Below, piece after piece: positions 1 to 8,241 of a stretch of DNA of 60,980 bases. The number at the start of each line of letters is the position of its first letter. Position 1 is the stretch's first letter. The stretch comes from Flavobacterium psychrophilum (GTDB lineage Bacteria; Bacteroidota; Bacteroidia; Flavobacteriales; Flavobacteriaceae): positions 1-60,980 of the forward strand of contig CAMAQD010000022.1 of NCBI GenBank assembly GCA_945860385.1, given 5' to 3'. The position numbers were made by a program, and so were the translations under genes. A model generated the notes under the pieces. The model saw only the letters and a list, made by a program, of their open reading frames with translations. It searched no databases and had not been told where the DNA came from.

Positions 1-24
1 TAATTTTAAAATTTAATTTGTTGG

Positions 25-53
25 CAAAAATAAAAAACTTTATTTTAAAACAA
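25..53 (-). promoter_or_regulatory. Leftward Bacteroidetes-type promoter
   Basis: Read on the minus strand, a TTG box (51-53) is followed after 18 bases by TATTTTTG (25-32). This is a perfect match to the Bacteroidetes vegetative consensus TTG/TTTG-N17-23-TAnnTTTG. It points out of the window to the left, so a gene divergent from purN should lie just outside. In flavobacteria this neighbour is often acpP, but that is recollection and not visible here. Confidence 0.6.
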
Positions 54-169
54 CTATTTAGTTAATAAATGTGACAGCTAATTTATAAAATAAATTTAAC
101 AAAGACTTCATAATGTTATTTATTATCACTTTTTATTCTTTTTTTTGCAGAATTGAAATCACTTTTGAC

Positions 170-739
170 ATGAAGAAAATTGTAATATTCGCCTCCGGAT
201 CGGGTACTAATGCTGAAAACATTATAAAACACTTTAAAAGTACCAACTCAGGAACCGTCGTTTCTGTGTTTACAAATAACCCAAATGCAAAGGTGATTGA
301 AAGAGCCAAAAACTTTCAGATTCCGACAGAGATTTTCTCTAAAGAAGAATTAGTAGACGGTAAAGTCTTACAGAAGTTACTTGATATTTCCCCAGATTTG
401 ATAGTTCTTGCCGGATTTTTATTAAAATTGCCCATAAAAATTATTGAATCGTATCCTAATGCAATCATAAACATTCATCCCGCTTTGCTGCCAAATTACG
501 GCGGAAAAGGTATGTACGGAATGAATGTTCATAGAGCCATTGTCGAAAACAAGGAGAAGGAAACCGGAATTACCATTCATTATGTCAATGAAAATTACGA
601 CGAAGGAAACATTATTTTTCAAAAAAAAGTAACCCTATTAGTTACAGATACTCCAGAAGTGGTGGCTGAAAAAATACACGAACTTGAACAAAAATATTTT
701 CCATTAGTAATAGAGGAACTTCTGATTTCTAATTTTTAA
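170..739 (+). CDS. purN: Phosphoribosylglycinamide formyltransferase PurN
   Basis: This 189-residue protein fits the GART family length. It transfers a formyl group from 10-formyl-THF to GAR in the third step of purine synthesis, in the cytosol. The N-terminal strand-loop KIVIFASGSGTNAENI is the phosphate-binding loop. The segment NIHPALLPNYGGKGMYG carries the catalytic Asn-His pair, and GITIHYVNENYDEGNII contains the downstream conserved Asp. I chose the ATG at 170 because family homology begins at MKKIVIF; an in-frame ATG at 113 would add a non-homologous, Phe-rich 19-residue tail. The rnhA gene follows after 23 bases, probably on the same transcript. Confidence 0.95.
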   Translation: MKKIVIFASGSGTNAENIIKHFKSTNSGTVVSVFTNNPNAKVIERAKNFQIPTEIFSKEELVDGKVLQKLLDISPDLIVLAGFLLKLPIKIIESYPNAIINIHPALLPNYGGKGMYGMNVHRAIVENKEKETGITIHYVNENYDEGNIIFQKKVTLLVTDTPEVVAEKIHELEQKYFPLVIEELLISNF

Positions 740-764
740 CTTCTAACCTCTAACTTCACACTTT
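737..764 (+). repeat. Heptamer tandem repeat at purN/rnhA junction
   Basis: Three 7-base units, TAACTTC, TAACCTC and TAACTTC, lie head to tail, followed by a degenerate ACACTTT. The first unit contains the purN stop codon, and the array runs up to the TTG start of rnhA. Similar heptamer arrays precede purF-like, ileS, sdhB and yicC in this window. Confidence 0.7.
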
Positions 765-1242
765 GAATCACGACGTTCATATATATACTGATGGCGCTGC
801 GAAGGGAAATCCCGGTCGTGGCGGTTATGGTGTTGTGATGGAATTGGTGGGAACGCCCCATAAAAAAGAATTCTATGAAGGGTTTCGTCATACTACTAAT
901 AATAGAATGGAATTATTGGCTGTGATTGTAGGTCTCGAAAAACTGAAAAACCCAAATATGAAAGTTTTAATTGTTTCGGATTCTAAATATGTAGTGGATT
1001 CTGTTTTGAAAAAATGGGTTTTTGGTTGGGAGAAAAAAGGGTTTACAGGCAAGAAAAATCCCGATTTGTGGAAACGGTTTCTTGTGGTTTACAGAAAACA
1101 CCAAGTCGATTTCAAATGGATTAAAGGGCATAACAACCATCCTCAAAACGAACGTTGTGATGAATTAGCGGTTTTTGCATCGAGTCAAAAAGAACTTTCT
1201 GTGGATGTTTTTTACGAGAAGGAAGAAGCCAAACTTTTATAA
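763..1242 (+). CDS. rnhA: Ribonuclease HI
   Basis: This 159-residue protein cleaves the RNA strand of RNA/DNA hybrids. The first catalytic Asp is in IYTDGAAKGNPGRGGYG (about residue 10). The catalytic Glu is in NNRMELLAVIVGLE, the second Asp in VSDSKYVVDSV, and the last acidic residue in CDELAVFAS. The basic handle segment KKWVFGWEKKGFTGKKNPDLW is also present. Translation appears to start at TTG (763): the coding frame has no ATG before the first catalytic strand. It sits 23 bases after purN and is probably co-transcribed with it. Confidence 0.93.
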   Translation: MNHDVHIYTDGAAKGNPGRGGYGVVMELVGTPHKKEFYEGFRHTTNNRMELLAVIVGLEKLKNPNMKVLIVSDSKYVVDSVLKKWVFGWEKKGFTGKKNPDLWKRFLVVYRKHQVDFKWIKGHNNHPQNERCDELAVFASSQKELSVDVFYEKEEAKLL

Positions 1243-1427
1243 CAACTTCTAATTTTATATGTTTCAAACATATAAAGCACCTTTTGTTTTCATTTCAAAT
1301 ACATTTACATTGATTTATAAGCTGATTAAGCGGCATTTGTTCCCCTTAAGATTACCTTAAAGGTTTCTTTTACAGACTGTTTAATGTTTCAATCACACCT
1401 AACTTTGTATTATAAAATTTTAATACA

Positions 1428-2444
1428 ATGAAAAAAGTAGTTTTAGTAATGCTGGGGTTGGCATTGTTTAGTTGCAAAAAAGAAGTTAAAGAAGATTTCT
1501 CTGTAAAACCCGTTTCCGAGAAATCAGAACTTCAGAAGAAAGCCGATAATTTCTTTAAATCCATTTCAACTGCAGAAACCACAACGATTCCACAGATTAA
1601 AATCGATTTAGGAAAAAAATTGTATTTTGATAAAGCCTTGTCAAAAAACGGAACCGTAAGTTGTAATTCGTGTCACAATTTAGCGACTTTTGGCGTGGAC
1701 AACAGATCGTTTTCTGTTGGAGATACTAAAGAATTAGGAGGAAGAAATTCTCCATCGTCAATTTATGCATATTTGCATGGAATGCAGTTTTGGGATGGTC
1801 GCGCCAAAGATGTCGAAGAACAAGCTGGCGGTCCACTTTTGAATCCAGTAGAACACGGAATTCCTAACGAAGCATTTTTAGAAAAAAAATTAAGAGCAAT
1901 TCCGGAATATCAAGCAGCTTTTAAAAGTGTGTTTCCAAATGACAAAGAACCTATAACTTTTACCAATCTAACCAATGCTATTGGGGCTTTCGAACGCCAA
2001 TTGGCACCAAAAAGTAAGTTCGACAACTATTTAGACGGCGATGAAACTGTGCTAAACGATCAAGAAAAGAAGGGCTTGACAGCTTTTATCGATAATGGTT
2101 GCATTACTTGTCATAGCGGTGTCGTATTAGGAGGTCAATTGATGCAAAAATTTGGTTTATATGGCGATTATGCAAAATTGACACACAGCAAAAAAATAGA
2201 TATGGGCGTTTATGACCGGACAAAAAAAGAAGGAGATCAATTTATGTTTAAAACACCAAGTCTAAGAAATGTCGAAAAAACATATCCTTATTTTCACGAC
2301 GGTTCCGTTGCTTCACTCAAAGAGGCCATAAAAATAATGGGTAAATTACAGATGAACAAGGATTTGTCTGATGCTGATATTTCTGATATGGAAGCTTTTT
2401 TGAAAACATTAACTGCTGATGTGGATGCCAAGTACAAAGAATAA
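1428..2444 (+). CDS. Di-haem cytochrome c peroxidase, lipoprotein
   Basis: This 338-residue protein belongs to the CcpA/MauG peroxidase family, which reduces H2O2 using electrons from small c-type cytochromes. Two haem-binding CxxCH motifs are visible: CNSCH at residues 79-83 and CITCH at 225-229. Between them lies the family segment GRNSPSSIYAYLHGMQFWDGRA, and FKTPSLRNVEKTYPYFHDGS near the C-terminus is typical. The N-terminus MKKVVLVMLGLALFSC is a lipoprotein signal with Cys16 as the lipidation site, so it is periplasmic and membrane-tethered. A -7 box TAACTTTG lies at 1400-1407, with no clear -33 box. The gene looks monocistronic. Confidence 0.92.
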   Translation: MKKVVLVMLGLALFSCKKEVKEDFSVKPVSEKSELQKKADNFFKSISTAETTTIPQIKIDLGKKLYFDKALSKNGTVSCNSCHNLATFGVDNRSFSVGDTKELGGRNSPSSIYAYLHGMQFWDGRAKDVEEQAGGPLLNPVEHGIPNEAFLEKKLRAIPEYQAAFKSVFPNDKEPITFTNLTNAIGAFERQLAPKSKFDNYLDGDETVLNDQEKKGLTAFIDNGCITCHSGVVLGGQLMQKFGLYGDYAKLTHSKKIDMGVYDRTKKEGDQFMFKTPSLRNVEKTYPYFHDGSVASLKEAIKIMGKLQMNKDLSDADISDMEAFLKTLTADVDAKYKE

Positions 2445-2477
2445 ATAAATTTTTGGTTTTAATTAATTGAAACTTTT

Positions 2478-2513
2478 AAAAGGTCTGACATTTGTTTGTT
2501 AGGCCTTTTTTTA
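2478..2513 (+). terminator. Rho-independent terminator of the peroxidase gene
   Basis: AAAGGTCTGAC pairs with GTTAGGCCTTT (two G-T wobbles) around a TTTGTTT loop and is followed by a T run. It lies 34 bases after the peroxidase stop codon. Confidence 0.85.
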
Positions 2514-2544
2514 GGAGTAGTAAATTGAAAAACTTTTGTGAAAA

Positions 2545-2592
2545 CTTTGAGACTTCCAAACTTTGCAACTCTAAAACTTATAAACTATCTTT
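2545..2592 (+). repeat. Octamer tandem array overlapping the pfkB promoter
   Basis: Six consecutive 8-base units each begin with CT: CTTTGAGA, CTTCCAAA, CTTTGCAA, CTCTAAAA, CTTATAAA and CTATCTTT. Both promoter boxes of the next gene fall inside this array. Confidence 0.65.
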
Positions 2593-2593
2593 G
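2562..2593 (+). promoter_or_regulatory. Promoter of the PfkB kinase gene
   Basis: TTTG (2562-2565), a 20-base spacer and TATCTTTG (2586-2593) match the Bacteroidetes consensus exactly. The start codon follows 23 bases later. Confidence 0.75.
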
Positions 2594-2616
2594 CCGCTTA
2601 ATTCGAAACTCTTCAG

Positions 2617-3540
2617 ATGAATAAATTACTGATTGTTGGTACCGTTGCTTTCGACGCTATTGAAACGCCTTTTGGCAAAACAGACAAAATCTTAGGTGGT
2701 GCAGGGACCTATATAGGACTTTCAGCTTCGCATTTTAATCTTCAATCAGCTATTGTTTCGGTGGTTGGCGATGATTTTCCGCAAGAATATTTAGAATTAT
2801 TGACTGATAAAAACATCGACATTTCTGGTCTTGAAGTAGTTAAAGGTGGAAAAACCTTCTTTTGGAGCGGTCGTTATCATAACGATTTGAATTCAAGAGA
2901 CACATTGGATACACAATTAAATGTTTTGGCCGATTTTCAGCCAAAAGTGCCACAAAATTTCAAAACTGCTGATGTGGTAATGTTAGGAAACTTGCATCCA
3001 TTGGTGCAAAGCAGTGTTTTAGACCAAATGGATGTTAAGCCTAAATTAGTAGTTCTTGACACTATGAATTTTTGGATGGATTGTGCTTTGCCAGAATTAT
3101 TAGATGTGATTAAGCGTGTAGATGTAATCACGATTAATGATGAAGAGGCAAGACAACTATCGGGTGAATATTCTTTGGTGAAAGCAGCCGTTAAAATTCA
3201 CGCAATGGGACCAGAATATGTGGTTATCAAAAAAGGGGAACACGGAGCGTTATTGTTTCACGATCATCAAATTTTCTTTGCACCAGCTTTGCCATTAGAA
3301 GAAGTTTTTGATCCAACAGGTGCTGGAGATACATTTGCAGGAGGATTTGCTGGATATATTACGCAAAGCGAGAACATATCTTTCGAGAATATGAAAAACG
3401 CTATAATTTATGGATCTAATCTTGCTTCCTTTTGTGTAGAAAGATTTGGAACTGAAAGGATGGTTCATCTGGAGAAGGATGAAGTGATTGCGAGATTGCA
3501 ACAATTCAAGTCTTTAACCCAATTTGATATAGAAATATAG
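2617..3540 (+). CDS. PfkB-family carbohydrate or nucleoside kinase
   Basis: This 307-residue cytosolic kinase is of the ribokinase/PfkB type. The N-terminal LLIVGTVAFDAIETPFGKTDKILGGAGTYIGLSA is the substrate-binding region. The C-terminal signature DPTGAGDTFAGGFAGY carries the catalytic Asp and the anion hole. The substrate cannot be told from sequence; adenosine, ribose or a fructose derivative are all possible. It precedes a PurF-like amidotransferase by about 160 bases but has its own terminator, so it is a separate transcript. The proximity to purine genes would fit a nucleoside kinase, which is inference. Confidence 0.85.
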   Translation: MNKLLIVGTVAFDAIETPFGKTDKILGGAGTYIGLSASHFNLQSAIVSVVGDDFPQEYLELLTDKNIDISGLEVVKGGKTFFWSGRYHNDLNSRDTLDTQLNVLADFQPKVPQNFKTADVVMLGNLHPLVQSSVLDQMDVKPKLVVLDTMNFWMDCALPELLDVIKRVDVITINDEEARQLSGEYSLVKAAVKIHAMGPEYVVIKKGEHGALLFHDHQIFFAPALPLEEVFDPTGAGDTFAGGFAGYITQSENISFENMKNAIIYGSNLASFCVERFGTERMVHLEKDEVIARLQQFKSLTQFDIEI

Positions 3541-3550
3541 CTTTATACAG

Positions 3551-3575
3551 AAGCCTCGGAAACGGGGCTTTTTTG
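3551..3575 (+). terminator. Terminator after the PfkB kinase gene
   Basis: AAGCCTCG, a GAAA tetraloop and CGGGGCTT (one G-T wobble) are followed by a T run, 11 bases after the stop codon. Confidence 0.85.
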
Positions 3576-3678
3576 TTCAATAATAATGAGTAAATTTTTA
3601 TAAAATATCCATATAAAAATTTAATGAAATTATTATTTTTATGGATTTAAGAAGACAATTTTATTGTCAAACAATACA

Positions 3679-3699
3679 ACAAACTACAAACTACAAAAC
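3679..3699 (+). repeat. Heptamer tandem repeat abutting the purF-like start
   Basis: ACAAACT, ACAAACT and ACAAAAC are three contiguous 7-base units that end one base before the ATG at 3701, so the array occupies the ribosome-binding region. Confidence 0.65.
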
Positions 3700-3700
3700 A

Positions 3701-5599
3701 ATGAGCGACGCAATTAAACACGAATGTGGCATTGCCCTTTTAAGATTAAAAAAACCGTTAGAATTCTACAAAGAAAAATACGGAACTGCTTTCTACGGGA
3801 TAAAAAAAATGTATCTCTTAATGGAAAAGCAGCACAATCGAGGTCAGGATGGTGCAGGTTTTGCAAGCATCAAACTCGATGTAGAGCCTGGTGAGCGATA
3901 TATAAGTCGAGTTCGATCTAATGCTGCTCAGCCCATTCAAGATGTTTTCGCCCAAATAAATGAAAGGATAAATGATGAATTGGCTGCAAATCCTGACTAT
4001 GCTGATAATGTAGCTTTACAAAAAAAGAAAATTCCTTACCTAGGTGAATTGTTCTTGGGACACGTTCGTTACGGAACTTTTGGAAAGAATAGTATCGAAA
4101 GTGTTCATCCTTTTTTACGTCAAAATAACTGGATGCACCGAAATTTAATTTTGGCTGGAAATTTTAATATGACCAATGTGACCGAGCTTTTTCAAAGCCT
4201 AATTGAATTGGGTCAACATCCAAAAGAAATGGCGGATACCGTTACGATAATGGAAAAAATTGGACATTTCTTAGACAATGCTGTTACTGATTTGTATCAG
4301 GAATGCAAAAATAACGGATTGAATAAAAGAGAAGCTTCGCCCGTAATTGCCGAAAAATTAGATATTGCCAGAATTTTAAAGAGAGCTTCTAAGAATTTAG
4401 ACGGGGGTTATGCTATGGCAGGACTTTTAGGTCACGGAGATGCCTTTGTTTTTAGGGATCCGGCAGGAATTCGCCCTGCTTATTTTTATGAGGACGATGA
4501 AATTGTAGTGGTTGCTTCTGAAAGGCCAGTTATTCAAACCGTTTTCAATGTAGATTTTGATAAAGTACAGGAACTTCAGCCTGGAAACGCTCTAATCATT
4601 AAGAAAAACGGAACAGTTACCGAAGAAGAAATTCTTCCACCAACTATTAAAAAAGCCTGTTCTTTCGAAAGAATTTATTTCTCTCGAGGTAGCGATGCCG
4701 AAATATATCAGGAGCGAAAAAACCTAGGAAAGCTAATACTTCCTGCAGTTCTAGAAGCCATTGATGACGATACAGACAACACCGTTTTCTCGTATATTCC
4801 AAATACAGCAGAGACTTCTTTCTACGGAATGGTCGAAGCCGCTCAGGATTTTTTGAACCAAAGAAAAAACAATTACATTCTTGAAAACAGAAAAAAATTA
4901 ACAAGAGAAAAACTAGAGGAAATACTTTCTGTTAAAATTCGTACCGAAAAAGTGGCTATCAAAGACGCAAAACTGCGAACTTTTATAACTGAAGACAGCA
5001 GTCGTGATGATTTAGTTGCCCACGTTTACGATGTGACTTATGGAGTGATTAAACCAACGGATAATTTGGTGATTATTGATGACAGTATTGTTCGAGGAAC
5101 TACACTCAAAATGAGTATCATCAAAATGATGGATCGTTTGAAACCTAAAAGTATTGTTGTAGTTTCATCGGCACCACAAATTCGGTATCCAGATTGTTAC
5201 GGAATTGACATGGCAAAATTAGAAGGATTGGTTGCTTTTAGAGCAGCATTAGAACTTCTAAAAGACAGAAATTTATACCATATCGTTGACGAAGTTTATG
5301 TCAAATGCAAAAAACAAGAAGATTTACACGACAACGATGTTGTAAATTTTGTCACTGAAATCTATGCGCCATTTCAACCGCAAGAAATTTCTAATAAGAT
5401 TGCTGAACTTTTAAGTTCACCAGAAATCAATGCCGAAGTGAAAATTATTTTCCAAACGGTTGAGAATTTGCATATCGCTTGTCCAAAGAATTTAGGAGAT
5501 TGGTACTTTACTGGAGATTACCCAACTCCTGGAGGGAATCGTGTTGTAAATAAGGCATTTATGAATTTTTATGAGGGAAAAGACGCAAGAGCTTATTAA
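3701..5599 (+). CDS. Long-form amidophosphoribosyltransferase (PurF-like)
   Basis: This 632-residue protein combines an N-terminal Ntn glutaminase with a C-terminal phosphoribosyltransferase domain, as in PurF, which makes phosphoribosylamine from PRPP and glutamine. The start MSDAIKHECGIALL leaves an eight-residue propeptide before Cys9, the expected nucleophile after processing. The glutaminase segments RGQDGAGFAS and LGHVRYGT are present. The PRPP-binding motif is VIIDDSIVRGTTL. At 632 residues it is well over 100 residues longer than a canonical PurF; extra sequence lies around the RKKLTREKLEEI helix and at the C-terminus. A second, canonical PurF may exist elsewhere, so I give no symbol. 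An upstream in-frame ATG at 3641 was rejected because the added residues are not conserved-looking. Confidence 0.88.
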   Translation: MSDAIKHECGIALLRLKKPLEFYKEKYGTAFYGIKKMYLLMEKQHNRGQDGAGFASIKLDVEPGERYISRVRSNAAQPIQDVFAQINERINDELAANPDYADNVALQKKKIPYLGELFLGHVRYGTFGKNSIESVHPFLRQNNWMHRNLILAGNFNMTNVTELFQSLIELGQHPKEMADTVTIMEKIGHFLDNAVTDLYQECKNNGLNKREASPVIAEKLDIARILKRASKNLDGGYAMAGLLGHGDAFVFRDPAGIRPAYFYEDDEIVVVASERPVIQTVFNVDFDKVQELQPGNALIIKKNGTVTEEEILPPTIKKACSFERIYFSRGSDAEIYQERKNLGKLILPAVLEAIDDDTDNTVFSYIPNTAETSFYGMVEAAQDFLNQRKNNYILENRKKLTREKLEEILSVKIRTEKVAIKDAKLRTFITEDSSRDDLVAHVYDVTYGVIKPTDNLVIIDDSIVRGTTLKMSIIKMMDRLKPKSIVVVSSAPQIRYPDCYGIDMAKLEGLVAFRAALELLKDRNLYHIVDEVYVKCKKQEDLHDNDVVNFVTEIYAPFQPQEISNKIAELLSSPEINAEVKIIFQTVENLHIACPKNLGDWYFTGDYPTPGGNRVVNKAFMNFYEGKDARAY

Positions 5600-5730
5600 T
5601 AAGTTAATATTGAAGTATTTCATCGAGTATTTTAGTATTTCATCTAAAAAATTTGTTTGAGACGGTATTTGAATATATCTTTGGAGAACCATAATATTAG
5701 TAGGTTAAGTTTATGGTAGATTTGGGGCAA

Positions 5731-5759
5731 AAAGGGTGAAAGAAATTTCACCTTTTTTA
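5731..5759 (+). terminator. Terminator after the purF-like gene
   Basis: AAGGGTGAAA and TTTCACCTTTT form a hairpin with a GAAA-type loop and a T run. It lies about 130 bases after the stop codon and before the convergent nadD. Confidence 0.8.
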
Positions 5760-5817
5760 TTGGAATAAAGTCAAGAAACTTAATGTCTTTATTCGAAGCA
5801 AATTTTGAGATTCAGAT

Positions 5818-6408
5818 TTACTTCTTATACAAATTATTGTGATCAATATATTCCCAGACTTTTTCAGGTAAAAGCGGACGAATATTTTTATTTTTTTTGA
5901 TGTTTTCCCGAATAAAAGTCGATGATATTTCTACAATTGGAGCATCAATAATGTGTATTTTGGGATTGTTTTTGAACGTTAAATATTGGTTTGGGTCTGT
6001 TTCCGATGAAATGCGAGGATACACGTAAATATTATGGTTTTCTAAAATAACCTCGTGATTTTTCCATTTGTGCAAGGATTTCAAATTGTCTTCGCCCATA
6101 ATCAAGGAAAAAATGTGCTGAGGATATTTTTCCTGCAAATGTGCTAAAGTATTTACGGTATAATTGGGCTGCGGCAACTTGAACTCAATGTCCGAAGGTT
6201 TGATTTTTGGATAATCTTCAGTAGCCAAGAAAACCAGTTGAAGCCTTTGATAATCATCAAGCAAAGTCTGTTTGTTTTTAAATGGATTGTGAGGCGTTAC
6301 CACCATCCAAATTTGGTCTAAATCAGAATTTTCAGCGATATGATTTCCAATAATCATATGCCCAATATGAATGGGGTTGAATGTTCCGAAATACAATCCT
6401 ATTTTCAT
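5818..6408 (-). CDS. nadD: Nicotinate-nucleotide adenylyltransferase NadD
   Basis: This 196-residue cytosolic enzyme joins ATP to nicotinate mononucleotide in NAD synthesis. The nucleotidyltransferase motif GTFNPIHIGHM is at residues 8-18, and TPHNPFK follows near residue 40. The C-terminal ISSTFIREN is the second ATP-binding motif. It is the last gene of a minus-strand series yicC, 77-residue protein, gmk, nadD. A 72-base gap after gmk suggests read-through rather than strict coupling. Confidence 0.95.
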   Translation of the reverse strand: MKIGLYFGTFNPIHIGHMIIGNHIAENSDLDQIWMVVTPHNPFKNKQTLLDDYQRLQLVFLATEDYPKIKPSDIEFKLPQPNYTVNTLAHLQEKYPQHIFSLIMGEDNLKSLHKWKNHEVILENHNIYVYPRISSETDPNQYLTFKNNPKIHIIDAPIVEISSTFIRENIKKNKNIRPLLPEKVWEYIDHNNLYKK

Positions 6409-6480
6409 ATTTATTTTGTTTCACCAAGTTTTTTTGCGTGTCTTTGGGTCTTTCTCTTTGTGAATCTTAGTGTAATAGTT

Positions 6481-7053
6481 TTAGTCTTTCACAAAATCCT
6501 TTACCAGTTGATAAGCATCTTCTTTGGCGGTATCCAAATCATAATTCTTGATGATTTTATCAAATTGCGGAGCGGTTGCCAATTCTACGTGGGCTTTTGC
6601 AATACGCATATTGATTTTTTCATCGCTTTCGGTCGAGCGTTCTTTAAGTCTTCTTTTGAGTTCGTCTACACTTGGTGGTTTCACGAAAACAGCTAAAGTT
6701 TCCTCTGGAAATTTATGTTTTATTCTCAAACCACCGGACACGTCTATATCAAAAATTACGTTTTTCCCTTGAGCCCAAATGCGTTCTACTTCACTTTTCA
6801 GCGTACCGTAAAAATTATCGCGATACACTTCTTCCCATTCTACAAAATCTTCGTTTTTGATGTGCTTTTTAAACTCCTCCAAAGACATAAAGTAATAATC
6901 TTTTCCGTTTACTTCTTCGCCACGAGCTTCACGAGTTGCAGCCGAAATCGAAAACTCCAAATTCAAGTCTTCTTTTCCTAATAAATGTCTTACGATGGTG
7001 GTTTTCCCAGAACCTGATGGTGCCGAAAACACTATTAATTTTCCTTTTTTCAT
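6481..7053 (-). CDS. gmk: Guanylate kinase
   Basis: This 190-residue enzyme phosphorylates GMP to GDP. The P-loop FSAPSGSGKTT is at residues 8-18. The GMP-binding segment SAATREARGEEVNGKDYYF contains the conserved Arg and Tyr residues, and VIFDIDVSGGLRIK is the Walker B-like strand. Its ATG overlaps the stop codon of the upstream 77-residue gene (ATGA), which indicates translational coupling. Confidence 0.95.
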   Translation of the reverse strand: MKKGKLIVFSAPSGSGKTTIVRHLLGKEDLNLEFSISAATREARGEEVNGKDYYFMSLEEFKKHIKNEDFVEWEEVYRDNFYGTLKSEVERIWAQGKNVIFDIDVSGGLRIKHKFPEETLAVFVKPPSVDELKRRLKERSTESDEKINMRIAKAHVELATAPQFDKIIKNYDLDTAKEDAYQLVKDFVKD

Positions 7054-7283
7054 TGGTGCGTTATTTTTTTATAATGCTTTTGACAATCTGTGCAAATCCC
7101 AATTTCATCAACTTCTAAAACATTATAAAAGCGTCTAATATTATCAGCTAAAATACCTGGATAAATTTTGTCTGGTAAATTTGGTTTATAGCCTTGTGTT
7201 TGACAAATAATACATTGATTTAGCCATTTGTTGATTTCGGGATATTGTTTTATATAATTTTCCTTATTATCTTTATTTGACAT
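7050..7283 (-). CDS. Small Cys-pair protein of unknown function
   Basis: I do not recognise this 77-residue protein. It has two CxxC pairs, CIICQTQGYKP at about residues 24-34 and CTDCQKHYKK near the C-terminus. They are about 40 residues apart and could form one zinc site of treble-clef or knuckle type. The N-terminus is strongly charged (MSNKDNKENYIKQYPEINKW), and there is no signal peptide or membrane segment. It lies 12 bases after yicC and overlaps the gmk start by four bases, so it is a real operon member. Its place between an RNase-related gene and a nucleotide kinase gives no firm functional clue. Confidence 0.75.
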   Translation of the reverse strand: MSNKDNKENYIKQYPEINKWLNQCIICQTQGYKPNLPDKIYPGILADNIRRFYNVLEVDEIGICTDCQKHYKKITHQ

Positions 7284-7295
7284 ATCAATAGTATT

Positions 7296-8156
7296 TTACA
7301 ACACATTCAAAACCTGTTCCTTGATTTTTTCCAATTCGTCCTTCATCATCACGACCAGTTTTTGCATTTGTGCGTGATTAGATTTAGAACCCATTGTGTT
7401 GATTTCACGTCCCATTTCTTGGGTGATGAAACCAAGTTTTCTACCATTAGCTTCCGTTCCGTTGATGGTTTCCAAGAAATAATCCAAGTGATTGGTCAAA
7501 CGAACTTTTTCTTCAGTGATGTCTAATTTTTCTAGGTAATAAATCAATTCTTGTTCAAAACGGTTTTCGTCAACGTTGACTTTTAATTCAGAAATAGCAG
7601 TTTGCAAACGGTCTTTTATCGCCTGAACACGTTCAGGATCCAATGCTAAAGCGTCGTTCATATATTGCCGAATATTGCCAATGCGTAAATTGAATTCTTT
7701 TTCCAAGGAAGCACCTTCGTCTTTGCGGAAATTTCCAATATAATCCAAGGCTTCCAGAATTACTTTTTGAATTTCGGACCAATCATTTTCGTCGATTTCT
7801 TCTCGTTCTGTTTTCATTGTGTCTGGCATTCTCACGGCCATTTTCATCAATTCGGTTTCATCCGCAGCTGGATAAACTTCGCGCAATTGATTGATGTAAG
7901 CTTTCACAATAGGCACATTCACTTTCGTGGATGTTTGCTCGGCGGTACTTTCGATAAAAATTGAAAAATCTATTTTTCCTCGTTCCAGTTTTAAGGCGAT
8001 TTGGTTGCGTAAACCCAGTTCCATTTCACGGTAAGAAGAAGGCATTCGCACGCTTAAATCCAAACCTTTGCTGTTCAGGGATTTTACTTCTACTGTAATT
8101 TTTTTGGTTGGTAATTGCAAGCTTGCTTTACCAAATCCAGTCATTGATTGTATCAT
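7296..8156 (-). CDS. YicC-family endoribonuclease
   Basis: This 286-residue protein has the typical YicC N-terminus MIQSMTGFGKA and the usual C-terminal half, with FLETINGTEANGRKLGFITQEMGREINTMGSKS ending in a helical DUF1732 domain. YicC of E. coli is an endoribonuclease acting in RNA turnover; I assume a similar cytosolic role. It is the first gene of the series leading into gmk. Adjacency of yicC and gmk is common in bacteria. Confidence 0.92.
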   Translation of the reverse strand: MIQSMTGFGKASLQLPTKKITVEVKSLNSKGLDLSVRMPSSYREMELGLRNQIALKLERGKIDFSIFIESTAEQTSTKVNVPIVKAYINQLREVYPAADETELMKMAVRMPDTMKTEREEIDENDWSEIQKVILEALDYIGNFRKDEGASLEKEFNLRIGNIRQYMNDALALDPERVQAIKDRLQTAISELKVNVDENRFEQELIYYLEKLDITEEKVRLTNHLDYFLETINGTEANGRKLGFITQEMGREINTMGSKSNHAQMQKLVVMMKDELEKIKEQVLNVL

Positions 8157-8190
8157 ATAATTTTCTAAAAGAATTCAAAGATAAGAAAAA

Positions 8191-8211
8191 AGTGTTCAGT
8201 GTTCAGTCTCA
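8191..8211. repeat. Heptamer tandem repeat upstream of yicC
   Basis: AGTGTTC, AGTGTTC and AGTCTCA are three contiguous 7-base units in the 85-base gap between the EamA transporter stop and the yicC start, both on the minus strand. Confidence 0.6.
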
Positions 8212-8241
8212 GTTTGATAGTGAACCAATAATTTGTAAATA

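Noticed and set aside
113..169. N-terminal extension of PurN
   Set aside because: The 19 added residues are hydrophobic and not family-like; the conserved phosphate-loop strand begins at the ATG at 170.
6340..6981. Several overlapping plus-strand frames over nadD and gmk
   Set aside because: All overlap well-supported minus-strand enzymes and have low-complexity, Phe-rich products.
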